A DNA stretch of 64,000 nucleotides from Eleginops maclovinus (GCF_036324505.1 NC_086357.1:16744793-16808792), one strand, 5' to 3'; shown: positions 1 through 13,613, counted from the first letter of the stretch. The notes: generated from the sequence alone by a model not told the origin. A program made the numbers and translations.

Positions 1-3000
1 ATTCCTTGTTGTTTTTCAAGTGGACTGAATTAGTGACCTCATGAAGTGTCTGCAGCTTTGTATTTGTTCAAATGTTAGGTTACATCACTGCCTGAATACA
101 GTTTGTCCTCCGGTATCATGACAAGAGTGATTAAAATGATTTCATCTAATTAAGGAAGAAGTTGTTTTTTAGTTATTGGTCAGGTAATTGTAGCACACCG
201 TTTGGCTTGCTCAATTTTACATTTAAGAACATATTGTTGTGTGTGGAAATATATCAATGGATGTTTGTGGATCGGGTTTGTGTCTACCACATTATGAAGT
301 GTTGCTTTCCTCAAACAACCATCTTTATTTCAGACTTCTTTAAGGATTCAACAATGTTTCAAACAGCATTTACTCCACTTAAGATGTTGATGCATAATTT
401 GCTTGTGTATACCTTAATCTACACTGCTGATTAAAGACCTGTGTTTCAGTGGAATGGTTCTCAGTTGTGTTTAGCTGTAGCACGTCATTATGTCAAGAGC
501 AAATAATAAGAATGTCAACAGGTTCAAAACCATGAATTGCATATTTTACATCGACGTGACTTAATTAAGATACAAGAACAAATACCCATAAATTACAGGG
601 AAATACTGTTCAAGCATTAGAACTCAATTACAGCTAAGCAAACTATTTGAAAACGTGATTGAAGATATATCTGCAATTAAATGTACTATTTCCATGTGGT
701 TTTGGCAGCTTGTGCCACCCAAACCTCAAATACGTATTTTTCCACATGGATTGAAAAAGTGACACACCAGTGTTGGATAGTCTTAGAAAAACATGTCTGT
801 CACCAAGTATGTGATAATGCTGTGAACACTGGAATAAATGCTCTTAAAACAGTCTGCGTACTTTTTATAACTAGTAATGGTAACATTAGCAGTGACACCT
901 ATAATGAGCGGGGCATCTTAAAGTACATTTTACATAATGAATAGTAATAATGATGATTTAAGGTATTTTTTGAATGATCCCATAAAGAGAAAAATGCTGT
1001 CACTGACACCCGTTGCCCAGTGTTTGACAATGTTAGCAATTTGTGCATGTGCAGTTATTCAGTTATAGCTGCTTAACACAAACCCATTAAAATAAAAGCC
1101 AGACAGCATCTCTTGTGGTCCAGAAAACAAAACATATTTACGCCAATTTCTTTTGACCTAAGAGCGTCTTTAATATGTTCTTTCTTCTTGCCTCCAGATT
1201 TGGACGTTCTTTCCGACTGAGACAATGCCATGACTACACACGGTAAAAGAAGAGTATTTTTGGCAAAAGAGTTAAATAAATGAACAGAAGGCTAAATAGT
1301 TAATAGTATTCTAAAATGTTTAGAGGAAACAAGCAATGTTGTTTACTTTTACATTTTAGACATTACATATTATGGCCGTTGTTTTAAATTCCAATGTTTA
1401 ATGATATCATCTGATATAAAATCTATTTGAATTGTTAGTAGATGACTGAACCTTTTCCGCCTTTTAGTCATCTCAATGTCTGCTTAAAATAATGAGTATA
1501 TTTTGGTTATGGAATTACAATAAATTACAGAAGGGTATGCTTTGGAACTGGCAATTTTGTAACCTTGTAAACCTTTTGTATTTGGTGTTGTGCATGAACA
1601 ACGCTGAACATTATTTTGGAAGGCGTCCACCTTTCTGAGGAAATCTATAGGCCTCCTTGTTTGTATGTCAGGGACACGATCACATTTGTGCTGTTAATCA
1701 TAGAAGAATTTAGTCATTTTTGACCAAATAAGTTATTTAATAATGTGTAATAACAGATATCTACAACCATATAGACAAATGTTAAAAGGTCTTACCCTAC
1801 ACAAACCAATGGTTAAGCAAGAAATACTGATAAAGTTGGTTTTTTTTGCAGAAAAGATGCTATGGTTCACTGAAGAAAAAGACAGACAACAGACTTCAGG
1901 GTTACAGGAAGTCCAAAAAAACTCTGTGTTTGAATGTGTCTGCACAACCGATTCAAATTAGTACATTTCTTTGCCGAAATTCACAGATCTTTATTTAACC
2001 CTTGGAGGTTGTTTGTCACAGCTGGCTGATTGGCTACAGCGATGTGACTGACTGATACAGGGGTGAACTTCTTCACAAATCTCCTCAGAAAAATACTGCA
2101 CAAATCCTGATCATCAAATGAAGATCTGTACTATCCCTAACACCATTACTCTTTTTGTTGACTTCGGCAATCCTTACTTACATCTGTAAATTCTATGAAA
2201 CATAATATGTGAATTTATTTTGCTCTATAATTGATCAAATGTGTGATTTGTTAGTCTATTAAATAAGGCAGTAAAAATAATGTCACAAAACATTAGAACA
2301 AGAGTGAAAACAAACGTTCTTAAATAAAATGTATTGTTGCCCTGGTATCTGTGTGTACAGGAGTTTCATCCCCTGCTTTTGAAGGCATGGCAGTTGTTGG
2401 CACATACGAAAGCCCTTCAGAGCACTTGAGTAAAAAGCATTAAAATTCCCCACGCAATAAAACTGTTATTTATAGGACTATAACAGCCTTGTAGTTTGTC
2501 TTACACAACCCCAGGAGGAGGAACTGAGACACTCAATCCTCGCGTAGACACTCACTGCTAAGGCTACTGCAACACATGGCTCATTTGCTGGTTTGTATAG
2601 CTTCCTGATGCAAACCAGTCAAATTGCTTCATTTCTGTCATGCCACATGAAAGCTAAAAGATTTATTGAAAATTAAGGGGATAAGAAGTTAATCCAAAGA
2701 GAGAGCGAGAAAAGGGGGAACAAAAGGACCGAGCAAAGTAGGTGCTCTCAGTTACCCGCGTGATGTCATATGGAAAAGTATGTAACCTTATAAAAAAAGA
2801 CAAACTTGTGACACTACACTTGCAGCATTAAGGAAAAATGTGTCACTCACTTGTTAAAATTCAAAATAAAGGAATTAGCAATGAGAGAAAAATGTTGTGA
2901 CCAGAGAAGTCAGTCATGGACACGAGGTCAACAGAGTTCAACAGAGTTCAACAGTTCCACGATGTTGTGAGAGCGAAGGAGACTGTGGACCAGTTGAAAT

Positions 3001-3598
3001 ATGAAGTGGTTCCTCTGTGAGACCCAGCAGACCCTACCATTTGAATGGGATATTCCAGTTTTAGTAGATGAAAGGGTGAAAAACATCAGTGTGATTATAG
3101 AAAGAACTCAATGAGACATCTTTTAATATTAAGTAAGGGAGAAAAAGCTGATTTTCTGATGATAGCTGGTATTGTGGCACCCCATTGCCACAAAAAGCTG
3201 TGAAGTGGCACAAAGACTGACATTTTTGGACAAAATCTTGATGGCAGGGCATTGTTGCAGAAATGGCAACAGATTTGATATGCTGGTTATGCGCATTGCA
3301 AAAGACTGCAACAAAAATGTCGCAAGTACAATTCTAACAACAGCTGTAACCGAGAAACAAGCAGCAATCTACTTATCCATGTTAATTCAAACGAAAGAAA
3401 ACATCAGAAAAAAAACAATGGTCCCCTCATAAAGTGGGTAGAGATTGTTTAGTTGATTTTGTTGACAATTAAGAAAGGCTCTTTACATTTATACCAAAGC
3501 TGCCCACCTTCTTTTCCTTTTCTCTCAGCAACTTTCATTTGATTGTAGTTTGTATTGGCAGAGAATATAAGTCTTTATTGTATCTTTATATATATATA
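1..3598. other. Non-coding stretch, left flank
   Basis: AT-rich sequence with no open frame or splice-bounded exon that I can recognise as a known protein on either strand. The only local structure seen is a short direct repeat of CAACAGAGTT near 2930-2955. It may contain regulatory DNA or a distal UTR of a gene to the left, but nothing in the sequence shows this. Confidence 0.5.
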
Positions 3599-5158
3599 CA
3601 GTGGAGGAAATAAATATTTGATCCCCAGCCAATTTAGTTAGTTTACCCACTTACAAAGAAATGAACAGTCTGTAATTGTTATGGTACGTTTATTTTCACA
3701 GTGAGACTGAATTTTTTTTTTTAAATCAAGAAATGCAGATTTAAAAAAAAGATATAAATTAATTTGCATTTAATTGGGGGAAATAAGTATTTGATCCCCT
3801 TGCAAAACTTGACTTAGTGCTTGGTGGAGAAAGCCTTGTTGGACAGCACAGAGGTCAGATGCTTCTTGTAGTTGGTCACCAGTATTGCTCACATCTCAGG
3901 ACGGATTTTGGTCCTCTCCTCTCTGCAGATTCTCTCCAAATTCTTAAGGTTTGGAGGCTGATGCTTGGCCACTTGAAGCTTCAGCTCCCTCCAAGGATTC
4001 TCTACGGGATGGAGGTCCAGAGACTGGCTAGGCCCTCCATCAGCTTAATGGGCTTCTTCTTTAGCCAGTCCTTAGTTGCCTTGGCCATATGTTTTGGGTC
4101 ATTGTCGTGCTGGAAGACCTATTCATGTCCCATTTACAGTGTCCTTACTGTGGGAAGGAGGTTATCAGCCAATATTTTACGATACATGGCCGCCTCCATC
4201 ATCCCCTCGATGCAGTGAACCGCTCTGTTCCCTTAGCAGAGAACCCCCCCCCCCCAAGGCATCATGTTTCCACATCCGTGCTTGACGCTGGGGATGGTGT
4301 TCTTGGGGTCATAGGCAGCATTTCTCTTCCTCCAAACACGACATGTCAAATTGATGCCAAAGATCTTGATTTTGGTCTCACCTGACCACATCACCTTCTC
4401 ATAAGCCTTCTCTGAATCAATCAGAGGATCACTGGCAGACTTCAGATGGCCTGTACATGTGCCTTCTTGAGCAGGGGGGCTGCAGGAATTTCATCAATTA
4501 CTGCATAGTGTGTTACCAATAGTTCTCTTGGTGACTGTGGTCCCAGCTGCCATCAGATCATTAACAAGTCCCTCCTGTGTTGTTAATGGCTGACCCCTCA
4601 CCTTTCTCATGATCATTGATGCCCCAAGACGCGAGATCTTAGATCGTGGAGCCCCAGACTGAGGGCAATTGATGGTCATTTTGTGCTTCTTCCATTTTTT
4701 AATAATCAAACCAGTTGTCTCTTTCTCACCAAGCTGCTTGCTGGTGGTCTTGTAGCCTATTCCAGCCTTGTGCTGGTCTACAATCTTGTCCATGATGTCC
4801 TAGACATTAGTTCCACCATGATCACAAATCTATGGTCTTGCCCTGGGTTGAGAGGAGGTAATCTGATGTATTGACTGTGGAAAGGTGTCTTTTATCTAGG
4901 TAACGAGTTGACATCAGGAGTACTTTCTTAAAGCGAGAGGACTTATTGTTGGTTGCAAGGGGATCAAATACTTATTTCCCCCAATTAAATGCAAATCAAT
5001 TTATATCTTTTTTAATGTCAATTTCTGGATTTCTTTTTTTATATTCTGTCTCTCACTGTTAAAATAAACCTACCGTAAAAATGACAGACTGTTCATTTCT
5101 TTGTAAGTGGGTAAACTAACTAAATTGGCAGGGGATCAAATACTTGTTTCCAGTTCAC
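3599..5158 (-). mobile_element. Decayed Tc1-like DNA transposon
   Basis: An element of about 1.56 kb with long inverted ends. The left end begins CAGTGGAGGAAATAAATATT just after a TA and the right end carries the complement, with the outermost bases eroded near 5150-5158. An inner inverted motif, AAATAAGTATTTGATCCCC, at about 3781-3799 is matched exactly in reverse at about 4959-4977. The paired outer and inner motifs give the IR/DR layout of Tc1 elements. The size fits a full-length Tc1. The minus strand between the ends holds a broken transposase. Confidence 0.9.
3820..4793 (-). pseudogene. Tc1-family transposase remnant
   Basis: The minus strand from 4793 encodes about 99 residues of a Tc1 transposase N-terminal DNA-binding region: a helix-turn-helix with [20 protein letters not shown], then a stretch rich in basic residues. 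The frame then breaks. Further down, near 4030-4110, minus-strand sequence resembles the conserved catalytic-core DNDPKH region followed by lysines and a leucine/proline run, but in other frames. Several stops and frameshifts separate the pieces, so no functional protein is expected. Confidence 0.8.
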
Positions 5159-6443
5159 AACATATTTTGAGTCTGTGTTTTGGAGTGTCTTGTTTCTTCT
5201 ACTAATTGCTGGGCATACAGGAATGAAAAGAAGAAAAACTGGGGAGTTGGTATTAATAAAGATAACCACCACAGCTGAGCAGAAGTGTAAGTAAAGAGTC
5301 ATGCAATATCAAGTCTGTCAACAACAAAATGGCTTAGGCAAGCAATTGTCAGATGTGACAAGACTCATCCAAGCATCAACTTCTACATATTTCAATACAA
5401 ATCCTAAACCCTTAAGAGTGGTAAAACTCTGAAAGTATGATAAGTAAAATACTTCACTCACAAAATCAAGGATTTATTGATATTCTATCATCACATTGCA
5501 GATGTCTAATCAATTCTGTATTGTCTCAATTGTATTTCTGATGTAAATTATTAGTTATCTTTACTGGATAGTATTGATCCAGTAAAAAAGGGGGATATTC
5601 ATCTTTCGACACAGCAAATACTGCCACTCTGTGTTCCAAAGCTGACGGTGCTGCCTGAGATGCAGCTCAACTGCACACAGCCCAACCTGCTCCAGAATAA
5701 TCCCCCACTGCAAAAGAATATCTGTCTTATTGACTTTTAATTAATCTTAGATGCATATTTTTTAAAACGAGCTGTCTATAGGTTAAATGATTTCAGTTAT
5801 TTCTATATTATTTCATTCTCTTGACAGTGATTAGGTTATATGCCAGTTTATTTCACGTTTCTAGAGCATTCACTAAATCAAGTCTTAAACATTAATATGG
5901 AATCCTCAAATCTCAAATAAAGATAGCTCAATATTAAATGCATCTCGTGAAATTATAATACACTGCAATATGACATTTTGTTAAATGTTGTCAGGCAATT
6001 AAACATTAATTTTAGGCTGAATACTGCTTTTCAAGGTTTAAATTCTTGGTTCCACTGTGGTAAAATAATATACAGTTTAAGTAAAAAAAGTTCCATCTCT
6101 TATTTTTCTAACCTGAATCAATAGTCCCAAGAACCCATTTCTGGTGCCATAAAAAAAAAAAGTAGAGCTTTAAAGTACTGAGGGGATCTTCCGCCTCAAA
6201 TTCGTTTCTTCTACCAGGCTCTAAAAGGTTCTGTTCTGAACCTTCAGAGACACTGATGTCCGAAAGCAACAAATTAAGAATATAAGTCCTGGATTCATCA
6301 TAGTTGCAATGAATATTATCAAAGGTCTAATTTTCTGTTTTTCTGTGTACAACTATAACATTATAACTCATACCAAATAAATAACCAGATGAAATTAGTT
6401 CATTTTAACCAAAGATGTCTCAATGTCTCACTTTGAGGGTGGG
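5159..6443. other. Non-coding stretch
   Basis: AT-rich, with no supported gene, RNA or mobile element. A short, relatively GC-rich patch near 5630-5710 stands out in base composition, but I could not tie it to a known feature. Confidence 0.4.
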
Positions 6444-6444
6444 C

Positions 6445-6606
<162 letters not shown>

Positions 6607-7433
6607 CAGTCCTCAGTCTAACCTCTCCATCATGGTGGGCTGTGCCTCAGAGGAGCTTCAGCATGAATCTGCCTTGTTCTGTGTGTCCTCTAGCTGGTGC
6701 GATGTAAGAGGTCTGAATGAACTCACACTGTAAGATGTCCAATATCCTCAAAACAAATACACATATCACATGTGAACTAATTATATATGGGATTTGTGGC
6801 AAAATGTCATTCGCTTAGAGAGACAACAAAAATGCATTTATATTGATGCTCCCTTTTGAATGTGAATAACTGCTGTCACATGAACCACCAGATAGATCCA
6901 TTGATGGTTTCAAATGTCATCACTTTGGATAAATTGACAGTTCCAAAAACCTATTTGCACAGAGATGCTTTAGGATATGAAACGGTATGATTTATATATA
7001 TTTTTCATCACAGAAATAAAGGATCAAACTTAAAATTAAAGGTAAATTTCACCTGTGTAATATGAAAAAGTGAGAAATCATTTAAATGGAAGAATTTAAC
7101 TGAAGCCTCTTCTGTAAATAAACATAATGTCATTCATAATGACACAGTATACATGGTTAAATGAGCGGCTGGCATCCTAGATCTCTCTGCCAAAGTTGGT
7201 ATTCAGGTCTTGACGCAGCCTTTGAAACCACCTTCAAACGATGCTTCTAAGCCAGATGTCTAAAAGTTTTTTTTTTAAAAGAGCATTTTGATAGCTCATA
7301 GCCTATCTTATTTCCCCCAAAGCCCCGATGACCGAAGCTTATATCATTTAATTAATCCTTGGCATGAAGTGCTAAGAGGCAGGTAGGGAACAAGGGAGTT
7401 GGCAAGGGAGGAGGACCATTACGCAGGTTATCA

Positions 7434-7460
7434 TGACATCACCACTAGCTGGCTATAAAG
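7434..7460 (+). promoter_or_regulatory. nppc core promoter: TATA box and CRE-like site
   Basis: A good TATA box (TATAAAG, 7454-7460) lies about 160 bp before the nppc start codon, so transcription probably begins near 7485. Just upstream is TGACATCA (7434-7441), one base from the cAMP-response consensus. The TATA box and spacing are seen; the start point and cAMP control are inference. Confidence 0.65.
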
Positions 7461-7620
7461 CGGTGAGGACTACTACACAGGGTTAGAGAAGCACTTGAGA
7501 AGCTTTGGAGTGAAAGGCAGACAGAAGCCTCTTATGTTTAACAGCTGATTGGCTGCTGCTACCGTCTCGCTCTCAGATCTTCAGCGCAGAGGAAACCCTA
7601 AAGAATACAGACTTGTCAAA

Positions 7621-8935
7621 ATGAACTTGTCGTATTTGGTAGCGTGTGGACTTATGGTCACCCTGCTTTCAGTAAGGACGGGGGCAAAACCTGTATCTCA
7701 GACGCAGCAAAAGGTAAGATTAACTCACAAAAATGATTATGACTGAGAACTAAGGCAGTTTATTTGCTTCGCAAATAAAAGTTGAATGTTGTTTCAAGAT
7801 GAACAGCTGTTCTGTGGTCCAGGCGCTCAAGACTGCTGTTTTACGCATCATATTTCATAATTTCATGCTTAGAAGTAGAGCGAGGGCTTTTCTTTCACAC
7901 CCTGAATGTAAATCATCTCAGAAAATGTGTTTCCTTTATCACCATATGATATAGAAAGACACCTTAGGATACATTGAAGGATGTTTCACTAGAACAAAAA
8001 CATTCACATTCGAAAATAGATTTTTAAGCAAGGCTACTTAATATGATATTGGTATTCATTACCTTGGAATGAATCTGATCTAATAGTTTAGCAAAACTAA
8101 AATAGAACAATTAGAGTGATGTGCGCAAAGCCACCATTACGCATGAAATCATCCTGTAGAACATCATCGAAACGTTTTGCTTTTATGTCCAATTCATTTT
8201 TACTTTTGAGTTATAAGTTTAGATGACCAGAATTTAGGACTGATGGATGATCCAACAGCCTGCGATCACACTGGAGGAGCGGGCTACAGGCACCTGTATT
8301 ATCATTCTTCACTGAAGAGTGAGGTCCAGAGCTGAACTGTCACATAAAAGTGAAAGTACATAGGAAAAATAAATTGTCGTTTGAAGTCTGAGTTAGCTGC
8401 AGCATATTTCAAGCCCTCTATCCATCCCAATTTATCCTCTAGTTCAAGCGTTCAAACTGGCTAAACATATTTCATGTTCCCTCTGATCCAATACACTTGG
8501 TGTTTGAAAGAGCTTACATAGCCTCAGCACCATCGTCAGGTTTCTTCCAATTCAAAAATCAAGTCGGCATGTATTTCAATTTTATCCAACGCGTGTATTT
8601 TTGCACAAAGTATTTGTCTGGTGGAGATATCGTTTATTTATTTTTCGCTATCTCTGTTCCAGTCTCTTAAAAGTTTGCTGGGCGAGGAGCTGGCGGAGTT
8701 TCTGGAGTCGGAGGAGAGGGAGAGGCGGCTAGACGCTGTGCGCTCTCGGATACGGTTACTTGGAGATTTACGCATGGATACCCGGGCCAGAGGGATGTGG
8801 GCTCGTCTCCTTAATGACCAACCCGCACCGAGGAGACACAAGTCAGGAAACAAGAAAGGGGGTTCCACGTCACGAAGTGGCTGCTTCGGACACAAGATGG
8901 ACAGGATAGGAACCATCAGCGGCATGGGCTGTTAG
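7621..8935 (+). CDS. nppc: C-type natriuretic peptide precursor (CNP-4 type)
   Basis: Two coding exons, 7621-7713 and 8663-8935, join in phase 0 to give a 121-residue prohormone. Residues 1-22 form a hydrophobic secretion signal. An acidic/arginine-rich pro-segment follows. After the dibasic NKK the predicted mature peptide begins GGSTSRS at about residue 97 and ends with the 17-residue Cys-to-Cys ring in [18 protein letters not shown]. The stop follows the last Cys directly, so there is no C-terminal tail, which separates CNP from ANP and BNP. CNP is secreted and activates the guanylyl cyclase receptor NPR-B (npr2). The start is the only ATG leading a signal peptide, and the donor (AAG/GTAAG) and acceptor are standard. 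The NKK cut site and the ncl/b3gnt7 neighbourhood point to the true NPPC (fish CNP-4) orthologue rather than CNP-1, -2 or -3. That subtype call is inference. Confidence 0.93.
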
Positions 8936-9068
8936 GGTTGGAGCAGCGATGTGATGGTGAGTTCTCTTCATCGCCACAGTCCAACTTCACACTTAGGATC
9001 CTGACATTGTGACATGTAAAAGAACCATGAGGACCAAAAGCAAGATATAGTGTGAAAGAAGGAAACAA

Positions 9069-9073
<5 letters not shown>

Positions 9074-9159
<86 letters not shown>
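9074..9159. repeat. (GA)n microsatellite, about 43 units
   Basis: A pure GA/AG tract within the presumed nppc 3' UTR intron. The Ser-Leu open frames on the opposite strand are artefacts of this repeat. Confidence 0.98.
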
Positions 9160-9161
<2 letters not shown>

Positions 9162-10220
9162 AGCAGAAGAGGAGAAAAAGACAATTAAGACAGCAAAGGC
9201 AAGAGTCCTGTTTGTGTAGGGCTAATGCAAACGGATAGGAGGCCAGTAGGAAGATAAAATGGATGAGAATGAATGAAAGTCTTCTTTTTAATTTTCCTAT
9301 CGTATAAATGAACGACTCTGTTTCAGTGGCAGATGGGAGGACTTCTGTTCCATTAAAGGTCTCAACGGGTTGTGTGTATAGCTGCAAAAAATACAGAGGA
9401 GAGGAAGGAAGGGAGAGGATGGAGTGAGTGAGAGAAATCAAGCTAGAAAGAAAGGCAGAACAAAGAAAGATACGTTTTAGTGACATTTCTTGATGGTCAT
9501 CTCAGGACAGTGTATGCTTTGCATCCACAGTTCATCAAGTCTGAGTGACAGCATGTAAGGGATTTAGGCTAAGAGGACAGTTGTGCTATGCATGGTTGCT
9601 CTCTGTGATGAATTCAGTCTGGTTCAAAGGTCATCTTGATGAAATCACATTAAGCACAACACATTTTGTTTGTACTGTCATTAACCTCAGCTGACAGCCT
9701 GACTTTAGTGTGAGAAAAGTTAATGCTTGGAATGATACTGAGAGCAATAACTCACACTTGATACTACTATCAAGCCTCGACCCCTAGCAGTGTTCAAAGT
9801 CCACTTGAAGTGATGTAAACTGATGAATGGGAAACACAACAGTTGGTAGGATTCTGTTCTTGTATTTCCGCACATCATCCTGAATAATCCCATCTGCTCA
9901 TCTAGAAAACAAGTTGAATATATCACGTTTCAGATTTTTTTTAAAAGGGCAGGGAGAGTTGGAGGAGGGAAAAGGGGATGCAGACAGACTAACGCACACA
10001 CATTATAAACACACAGCACCCTGTGGTGGACGGGATCTTTCCTGGAAGCCCGTTCTTTTAACCAAAGTGATTTTAACAAAAACAACAAAGGGGCTGTGGT
10101 GGTGAATAAAGTAATGAGGAGGCTAGGTGACGCACAATTAGTCCTGAGGCTTGAGGCCTTTTCTGTGGTTGTGGCAAACTGTGAAATCCTGATGGGGGAG
10201 TGTGATTTTGTGACTAACGT

Positions 10221-10222
<2 letters not shown>

Positions 10223-10261
<39 letters not shown>
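10223..10261. repeat. (GT)n microsatellite, about 19 units
   Basis: A short pure GT tract in the same presumed intron, about 250 bp before the candidate 3' UTR acceptor. Confidence 0.95.
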
Positions 10262-10262
<1 letters not shown>

Positions 10263-11654
10263 ATATTAGCTGACACTCCTTTTTCCTCCCATGGGTTATG
10301 GTGTATTGTGAATGTGGAAGTACTGTATGTGCTAGCTATGTGTTCATTGAGGACAATAGTTAAGGCCACACTATCTTAGCATAAAACTTACAAGTACATT
10401 TTGAGGTTCACAGAATGAGGAACTAAACTACTAAATAAATTAAGTGTGTGAGTTGAGCTGTTTTAGGATGTTCAGTCTAATATTCACATGCTGTTTCTTC
10501 TCTTTCCTCAGATCTCCAGACGATGGGTTGGACAACAATGATTCATTTTGTTCTCACCTGAGGGAGAAAACTCACCAAGTGACAGATTTTCGGTACGAAA
10601 GTCAACACGACCAGCATAAACAAAGACTGAGATAAAAATGCTAAGAAACCCTCATATAAATATATATATATATGATGAATATGCAGGTATATATACATAT
10701 ATAAATATGTGTATACCATTCAAATGGTCAACAGATGCATACTACACGATAGCGGACAACGGTGTAAAAACTACAAACCGCAAAGCTGTATATTGTTGCT
10801 GCTGCGCTGCTGCTGTACATTCATGTACTTCATCTTCCCCTGCATAAATGTATTTATGTTTAAAAAAATATTTATATGTTTATAAAAAGAGATATTTATA
10901 AATATGAGTTTTATTTATGTAACATGAAAATGGATGCAAACTGCAGGTCGATTCTGTTTGTAACTTTTTTCTTTTGTCTCAAATAGTTGTAAATGTTTTT
11001 GAAAAATTATAAAAAGAACATTCCATGTGCACTTACATCTATCCTCTCAGGGTGTTTTATTACAACAATCGCAGTAAATTATGTTATTGAACATTTCTTT
11101 ATGGCTTGCAGGTTAAAAAAAAGTGTCAGTTTGTCAGGAGCTAAGGAAAAGTAACCTTAGTCAAGATTTGTTCTTATGCAGATCAGATCTTGAACCAGTT
11201 TCAGTATCAGACTCACACCTCACAACTGGAGATGTTTTGAACGCATCAGGCCCTTATTAGGTGCCACTTTTGCAGTTTGTACAAAGCAACTGTCTAAGCG
11301 TTTTTAACCAACATAAGGTGGCATACAGACACATTTTAAAAGGTAGTTGAAGAATAAATTGCTACTTACAAAAGAAAAATGGAAAGGTGACATGATGCCA
11401 TTAGTTACATAGTATATACTTATATACTGTGATCTATAGTGATTAATAATAACGGTAGAATACGATTTGATTCCTGAATCACCAACCATGTTAATAACTT
11501 ATTGTGGGGAGGTCACTTGCATATGGTTGTTTATAGGGTGGAGAGGAGATGAAGAGATTCTTAAACCAGAACTTTTTTCAAATGTGTTGCAGTTACTCTG
11601 GGCACCAGGAATAAAGCCAAACTTTACTTCCACAGCTTTAAATTTTATGATGGT

Positions 11655-12020
11655 GGTAATAATAATGTCTTTATTTATATGGCAAGCATCTAAAAGCAGA
11701 TTTTCCAAAGTGAAAGGCATAAAATGAAAAACAGTAAAGTATAAAAAGGGCATAAATATGTGAGATATCGAAAGAAAAGAACAAGCAACCCAATAACATA
11801 AGATGGAAACATATAAAGGCAAGTCCATAAAAGTGTGTTTATAAGGAAAATCTGATAATGAATTAGCTAGCTGAAGTTTCTGAGACAGGGTGTTCCACAG
11901 TCTCGCAGAATAATCACCCAGAAGGGAATTGAGAGCCAGAAAGATCCTAAAGGAAGACCTGTAGGCTCTGATTTTTCTACCTGGGAAAGGAGTCAAATCA
12001 TGATCTTGAATATGTTTTAC
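11655..12020 (+). repeat. Degenerate dispersed teleost repeat
   Basis: The plus strand begins TCTTTATTTATATGGCAAGC and runs to a GGGTGTTCCACAGTCTCGCA segment. This is the order found in a very common fish repeat that starts with 'tttatttatatagca' and ends with a 'gttccagagtct' block. The minus strand gives a 165-residue open frame with a weak SARLWNTL motif resembling the end of a LINE ORF2, so it may descend from a LINE 3' end. Family assignment is from memory and uncertain. Confidence 0.45.
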
Positions 12021-13608
12021 AGGGTTGTTGACCGCCCTTCAGGACAAGTGTAAGCTGCTGTGATCGCCTGTAAATCTGAAACAATTAGTACAACTCAAGT
12101 CAGGTTTACAAGCCTCTATACACCATTGTACATGGGTCTATGGGAAAATGATATACTTAATCTAAAATCAATCGTCAAGCAGACTGCAAAAAATGCTCAA
12201 CCGGGTAGTTTAATATTGATGACTTGCACTAATACACTCCCTCACTAGAGGTCAGCATAGAGCCAAGTGGAGTGAAGAAGAACTAGATGACACGTGCTGC
12301 AAACACTTTACTAATCGTGGAAAAATATAACGCTTTTTTTTATTAATCGTTTTTCTAAGCTGGAGTGACTCAGTTTAGATACTCTATTGTCCACTGCATT
12401 ATATATCAGTTTATACAGAATTTATTTATAAAAATGTAATTTAAAAGTCATTTTAATGACAGTTAGCAAACCTTATTTTTTGAATATCAGTGGCTCAAAT
12501 AAACACGCAAATATAAGCACATGTGAAAAAAGATAGTTAAGAATTGCTTGAATAGGAAAACAGTATTGTACATAGAGTGCTACATTTTACACAAATAACA
12601 CAGGCATCACACAGACCTTACATAGTCGATGTCAAAATTAAGGAAAACTGGTCACAAAAGCCTGAGAAAGAAAGCATTGTGCAAAACATGATAACACCTG
12701 ACAACATGGATAAAGGGACAACAATAACCAGGATAGCTGCCCCACATAACCTAAACCAAAATCAGCACTGTGTCAAACTCAGAGTTCCCCATTATGACCT
12801 TTGTAAAACGTATGTGACTGCTCATTAAAGTTGGACCAAAGGCAAGAATACAATAATAAAGAAAACATTTTTTAAATCTTGGAGTTTCATAGAAGCTATA
12901 AATATTCCTGTTTTTGCCTTAAAAATGTGGTACTGAATTCTGAAGTGACCAGATGTTATTGTATGTTCATTGTTATGTCTGAAAAGTGGTAAAGGGTAAA
13001 GTTTTAAAATATGTCATTTATGAATTTGAAAATAACTACAGATGTTCCTAAAAAAAAACACCCCATATATACACTATATACAAATTGAGGGAAAATAATG
13101 AATGATCCCTAATGAGGATGGGTAGTTCTACTCTTGTTGCTTGACTTTGGGATGGCATTAAACATATTGGCCCTATTGAGAATCCGAAGAACTACTGTTA
13201 TAACTAATTACAGCAGAGAAGAGTTTTTAGTATTAAACTCCATTAGCAATGATGCAAACACTGACAAAAAATATTGACATTTTAAGAAATATTACCAAGA
13301 TCTAACACCGTATGCTTTTACCAACAATTTACAGTCCAGTTTAAATCGTACTCTTGCTCCGCTTTGGGTGGATGCCCAGAAATAAGTGTGCATTTCCTTG
13401 TGATAAAGGAAATCACTTCTGACCTAGAATCCTTGGATGTATATATTTACCTCCATGCTCTTTATAATTGTTGGGTTCAATCAATTATATCCATCCCTGC
13501 AAAACAACAGTGACTAACAGAGACAGCTTTGTTCATTTAAATTCTGCAAGTTAATTAGAAAGACAGCGAGAATACAATTATACTCCGCTTGAAGGTGACT
13601 GTAAAAAC
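12021..13608. other. Non-coding stretch
   Basis: AT-rich; no gene, RNA or clear mobile element seen. Open frames here are short and unlike any family I recognise. Confidence 0.45.
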
Positions 13609-13613
13609 CAGAC

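Larger units (their letters stand above)
8936..11045 (+). other. nppc: Probable nppc 3' UTR with an intron
   Basis: Twenty-two bases after the stop codon lies a strong donor, GTGAGT (8957-8962). A polypyrimidine tract and TTTCCTCAG acceptor end at 10511. The sequence from 10512 is AT-rich, with several ATTTA motifs of the kind that shorten mRNA life (about 10850-10920). I see no canonical AATAAA near 11000, so the 3' end is approximate. The splice signals are seen; that they are used is inference. Confidence 0.5.

Noticed and set aside
8968..9486. 172-codon minus frame with a long Ser-Leu run
   Set aside because: It is the opposite strand of the GA microsatellite.
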